Part shown: in pieces, positions 40,529 through 43,210 of the stretch | Layout: the number at the start of each line of letters is the position of its first letter | Numbering within the stretch: position 1 is the first letter of the stretch | Virus record (IMG/VR): IMGVR_UViG_3300040801_005051 | Location: 1 to 43,210 of that record | Length of the DNA: 43,210 bases | From: a virus | Strand: one strand, 5' to 3' | Translations under genes and position numbers: made by a program | The notes under the pieces: generated by a model | What the model was told of the DNA's origin: nothing | The model's database searches: none | Seen by the model: only the letters and a program-made list of their open reading frames with translations

Positions 40529-40592
40529 CAGCGGGTCTCCAACGTGGGTGCCGGTTGCGGACACCCGGGTTGTTTGCCGCTGGTGCTTCGCA

Positions 40593-40622
40593 TTGCTCGG
40601 TCATTGGGATGTGACCGAGCAA
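40593..40622. promoter_or_regulatory. Perfect 11-bp dyad in the divergent control region
   Basis: TTGCTCGGTCA and TGACCGAGCAA face each other across 8 bp. The site lies in the 283-bp region between the early operon (minus) and the sigma-like gene (plus). There is no U-tract, so an operator is more likely than a terminator. Nearby, CATGTGCGC occurs twice (40637-40645, 40668-40676), 31 bp apart. Confidence 0.6.
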
Positions 40623-40811
40623 ACACATCTGCGCCACATGTGCGCGAAACGCCGCGCCGCCGACCGCCATGTGCGCCGCAGCTGTGGCCCATATGACGTT
40701 CGCCGCGCACGCCCGGGCCTACATACGCGACCCCGTAACGCGCGGAGCATGGCAGTCCCTCGTCGAGGACGTCTCGACGGCAACGCGAACCGCCTACAGA
40801 AAGGCAACGCC

Positions 40812-41369
40812 ATGCACGCGAACAGCTACGTTGGAATGATCGAAGCCGAGGTGCCCCGCCTCATCGTCCGCCGCGCCCGGCGCATGCGGATTACCAGCGA
40901 CGAGATCGACGATCTGCAGCAGAAGATCGTGCCCAAGCTCATCGCTTTCCAGTACGACGCGTCGCGCTCGAACGGCGCGTCTCTGACCACGGCGCTCATT
41001 GGCGTCATCGACAACCAGCTCAAGGCGTATCTGCGGAGCAAGCGGCGCTACAAGGACCGCATCGAGCAGATGCGGGCGGATTCGCTTGCCGCTTCGCGGA
41101 ACCGGCCGATGCGGCCGCAGCACGTCGCCGAAACCGAACCGATGGACCGCAAGATGGACATCGACAGTGTCGTCGCGACGCTCTCGCAGCGCGACCAGGC
41201 CATCTGCGAGGGTCTCCGCGAGGGCAGGACGAAGAAAGCCATCGCCGACCAGGTCGGGTGCGGCCGCGACACGGTCGCCCGCGTCATCGCCCGCATCGGG
41301 GAGGCGTTCGAGAAGGCGGGCCTGCGGGTGTGGATCGACCCGGACTACGAGCCGGAGGTCGCCCGTTGA
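40812..41369 (+). CDS. Sigma70-like / ECF-type regulator
   Basis: A 185-residue protein with a region-2-like helix set (DEIDDLQQKIVPKLIAFQYD, then LTTALIGVIDNQLKAYLRSK) and a region-4-like HTH (RDQAICEGLREGRTKKAIADQ, then CGRDTVARVI). It could act as a phage sigma factor or as an activator of the recombinase operon. The ATG at 40812 is preceded by AAAGG. The longer ORF from 40494 has unlikely codon content and was not used. Confidence 0.75.
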   Translation: MHANSYVGMIEAEVPRLIVRRARRMRITSDEIDDLQQKIVPKLIAFQYDASRSNGASLTTALIGVIDNQLKAYLRSKRRYKDRIEQMRADSLAASRNRPMRPQHVAETEPMDRKMDIDSVVATLSQRDQAICEGLREGRTKKAIADQVGCGRDTVARVIARIGEAFEKAGLRVWIDPDYEPEVAR

Positions 41370-41608
41370 ACAGCGTGAAAGATGCCGATGGAGCCGCAGA
41401 TTCCACTGGATTGATGTCGCCCTCTGAGCAAGGGTGTCCATCGCCCGGCGCGCGGGCCTGGGTCAGCGATGAAGCGATCGAGGACACGCGCCGGGTCTGG
41501 TCGCCGTACTACGGCCGGGAACTGACCGACGGCGAGGCGGTCGAGATCCTGACCAACGTCCGCAACCTCGCCCAAGCCCTGGTGAAGGCCAGAAGGAGCA
41601 CCGAATGA
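41366..41608 (+). CDS. Small protein coupled to the serine recombinase
   Basis: This starts at TTG overlapping the sigma-like stop (TTGA), with a perfect GGAGG (41354-41358) seven bases upstream. The product of 80 residues ends in a compact helical domain (ELTDGEAVEILTNVRNLAQAL). Its stop overlaps the recombinase ATG. It may be a directionality or accessory factor for recombination; that is inferred only from position. Confidence 0.65.
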   Translation: MNSVKDADGAADSTGLMSPSEQGCPSPGARAWVSDEAIEDTRRVWSPYYGRELTDGEAVEILTNVRNLAQALVKARRSTE

Positions 41609-43116
41609 CCAACTGCGTGATCTGGGCACGCGTGTCCTCGCGGGAACAGCGGGAGGGGTACTCCATCGACGCCCAGCTCCGCGTCAACCGCGAGAAGGCC
41701 GAGAAGGAAGGCTGGAAGATCGCCCGCGAGTTCGTCGTCGCCGAGTCCGCCAAGCGCGGGGCCGAACGCGTCGCGTTCAACGAGATGATCAAATGGGTCA
41801 AGGCCAACGCCCGCAAAGAGAAGATCGGCTACATCCTCGCTCACAAGCTCGACCGCGCCTGCCGCAACATGCGCGACGCGGTGCGGATGCAGGAACTCGA
41901 AGACGCCTGCGGCGTGCAGCTCGCCTTCGTCGAGAACCACTTCGGCCCGGGGGCGGCGGGGGCGCTGTCGTTCAACGTCATGGCCGCCGTCGCGCAGTAC
42001 TACTCGGACAACCTCCGCAACGAGGTGCTCAAGGGGATCGAGGAGAAGGTCCGCCAGGGCTGGGCCCCGGGCCTCGCCGCGTACGGCTACCGCAACGTCA
42101 AGGGGGACCGCGAGGAGCCGATCCAACCGCACCCGACCAACGCGCTGGCCGTGCAGCGGATCTTCGAGCTCTACCAGACGGGCCTCCACACGTTCGAGGA
42201 GATCGCCGACACCCTCGAGCACGAAGGCTTCGTCTACCGCCGCAGCGCCCCGCGCTTCTCGCGGACCGGCATCTCCTACATCCTCAACAACCCCTTCTAC
42301 ATGGGGCTCGTCAGCTTCCGCGGCCAGACGTACCCGGGCCGGCACCTGCCGATCGTCGACATGGACGTCTTCCACCGGTGCCAGGACATCCTCAAAGGCA
42401 AGAACCGACGGTCGCGGAAGGTCAACCACTACCTCGCCGGCGGCATGTTCGTCTGCTCCCACTGCGGCTACGGGATCACCGGCGAGCGCATCCGCCGCCG
42501 GATGAAGAGCGGCACCGTCCACGAGTACACCTACTACCGATGCGGGAACATCCACCCCAGCCCCGACCATCCCAAGGTCCGCTGGCGCGAGGAGCAGTTG
42601 GAGCAAGCGGTGGAGCAGGACCTGCTGCGCCTGCGGATCCCCGACGACGAGCGCCGCGACTGGTTCCGCCGCCACCTCGTCGAGGCGTGCGACAGCGAGA
42701 CGCGGCTGCGGAAGGAGCGCATCCGCCAGGCCCGCAAGCGGCTGACCGACATCGAGCAGATGCAGGAACGCCTGCTCGACGGGTTCCTCGGCGGCGCGAT
42801 CGACCAGAAGACGTTCAACTCCCGCCGCGCCGCGATGCAGGTCGAGGCCGAGCGGCTCACGCAGGAACTGGAAGACGACACCGCCCGGCAGGACGACGCG
42901 GGCGTGGGCGAATACGTGGTGGCGATGTTCGATTTCGCCCAGGACGCGGCCGAGCGATGGAGAGTTTCAAAGAAGTCGGACCGGCGGGCGATCTTGGCCC
43001 GACTTTTATTGAAACGGTCATTGAGCGACGTAAGTCTCGACACCGTAAAGAGAAGGCCCTTCGACGTGCTCGCCGAAGGGCCTATTTCTCACGAAAGTCG
43101 GGGCGACAGGATTTGA
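41605..43116 (+). CDS. Large serine recombinase (integrase)
   Basis: A 503-residue site-specific recombinase. Residues 1-150 are the resolvase catalytic domain (WARVSSREQREGYSIDAQ, with the nucleophilic serine at about 11-12). Residues about 165-270 are the recombinase domain, and 285-330 the zinc ribbon (FVCSHCGY...YYRCGN). The rest is a coiled coil and C-terminal tail. The last codons run into the 3' end of the tRNA-Pro gene on the other strand, which marks the integration end. It would integrate and excise the element. Confidence 0.93.
   Translation: MTNCVIWARVSSREQREGYSIDAQLRVNREKAEKEGWKIAREFVVAESAKRGAERVAFNEMIKWVKANARKEKIGYILAHKLDRACRNMRDAVRMQELEDACGVQLAFVENHFGPGAAGALSFNVMAAVAQYYSDNLRNEVLKGIEEKVRQGWAPGLAAYGYRNVKGDREEPIQPHPTNALAVQRIFELYQTGLHTFEEIADTLEHEGFVYRRSAPRFSRTGISYILNNPFYMGLVSFRGQTYPGRHLPIVDMDVFHRCQDILKGKNRRSRKVNHYLAGGMFVCSHCGYGITGERIRRRMKSGTVHEYTYYRCGNIHPSPDHPKVRWREEQLEQAVEQDLLRLRIPDDERRDWFRRHLVEACDSETRLRKERIRQARKRLTDIEQMQERLLDGFLGGAIDQKTFNSRRAAMQVEAERLTQELEDDTARQDDAGVGEYVVAMFDFAQDAAERWRVSKKSDRRAILARLLLKRSLSDVSLDTVKRRPFDVLAEGPISHESRGDRI
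43054..43083. terminator. Hairpin terminator overlapping the recombinase 3' end
   Basis: A perfect 10-bp stem, AGGCCCTTCG and CGAAGGGCCT, with a 10-nt loop. On the minus strand it is followed by TCTCTTT and would terminate tRNA-Pro transcription. It lies inside the last recombinase codons (the RPFDVLAEG segment), so the same bases serve as coding sequence and as terminator. Confidence 0.7.
43098..43116. other. Probable attachment site core at tRNA-Pro 3' end
   Basis: The last bases of the tRNA-Pro gene also encode the recombinase C-terminus, and an intact tRNA remains. This is the typical result of insertion at the 3' end of a tRNA gene. A matching left copy was searched for by eye from 1 to 13,300 and not found. 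Confidence 0.5.
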
Positions 43117-43171
43117 ACCTGCGGCCTCCTGCTCCCAAAGCAGGCGCTCTGCCAAGCTGAGCTACGCCCCG
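43098..43171 (-). tRNA. tRNA-Pro (anticodon TGG)
   Basis: A 74-nt tRNA on the minus strand: acceptor arms CGGGGCG and CGCCCCG with discriminator A, a D arm beginning GCTCAG, an anticodon loop TTTGGGA with anticodon TGG, and a T arm with GGTTCAAATCC. The 3' CCA is not encoded. Its 3' end overlaps the recombinase gene by 19 bp. The 39 bases to its right are host flank with no visible feature. Confidence 0.95.
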
Positions 43172-43210
43172 CTGCGTGAATGAACGGTCGCCGCCACGCC
43201 CGCCATCGGC

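Noticed and set aside
40494-40811. N-terminal extension of the sigma-like protein
   Set aside because: The added part crosses the dyad and control region and has no Shine-Dalgarno, while the ATG at 40812 has AAAGG upstream and begins the conserved part.

Overview
The window is high-GC, tightly packed DNA. Gene families such as the HARE-HTH protein, the planctomycete-style serine recombinase and the siphovirus head and tail genes suggest a planctomycete, perhaps of the class Phycisphaerae. That placement is inferred from protein style; there is no rRNA here to test it.

Three blocks can be seen. (1) Positions 1-12,959, all on the minus strand, form a defence-type island. A small excisionase-like HTH protein is followed by a single-chain type ISP restriction-modification enzyme, a 52-residue small ORF and a three-gene ABC-3C system (nuclease-like effector, middle component, DUF3732 ATPase). 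A second operon with its own promoter follows: an SMC/RecF-like ATPase, a HEAT-repeat histidine kinase and a response regulator cut by the left edge. (2) Positions about 13,100-41,400 are a siphovirus-type prophage read mainly on the minus strand. From right to left it has early recombination and replication genes (exonuclease, Sak4-like ATPase, DUF669, RusA, helicase, prim-pol), a ParB-methyltransferase fusion, terminase, portal, a protease-capsid fusion, head-tail genes, tail tube, tail chaperone with a probable -1 frameshift, membrane or lysis proteins, tape measure and three distal virion proteins. A cassette of five small plus-strand genes (29,901-31,679) interrupts it. (3) Positions 40,812-43,171 are the integration end: a sigma-like regulator, a small protein and a large serine recombinase whose last codons run into the 3' end of a tRNA-Pro gene.

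The right end of the element is therefore at tRNA-Pro. No second copy of the tRNA 3' end was found by eye, so the left end may lie outside the window and the defence island may be prophage cargo downstream of the tail operon. Genes are very tightly coupled: ATGA, TGATG, GTGA and four TTGA stop-start overlaps.

The most interesting signals are the ATPase / HEAT-kinase / response-regulator operon next to ABC-3C and type ISP genes; a strongly over-represented decamer, CTTCCGGGGG, with nine copies in both orientations; and a cluster of inverted GCGCACAAAAC repeats between the methyltransferase and primase genes. No endolysin, CI-like repressor or tail fibre was recognised.
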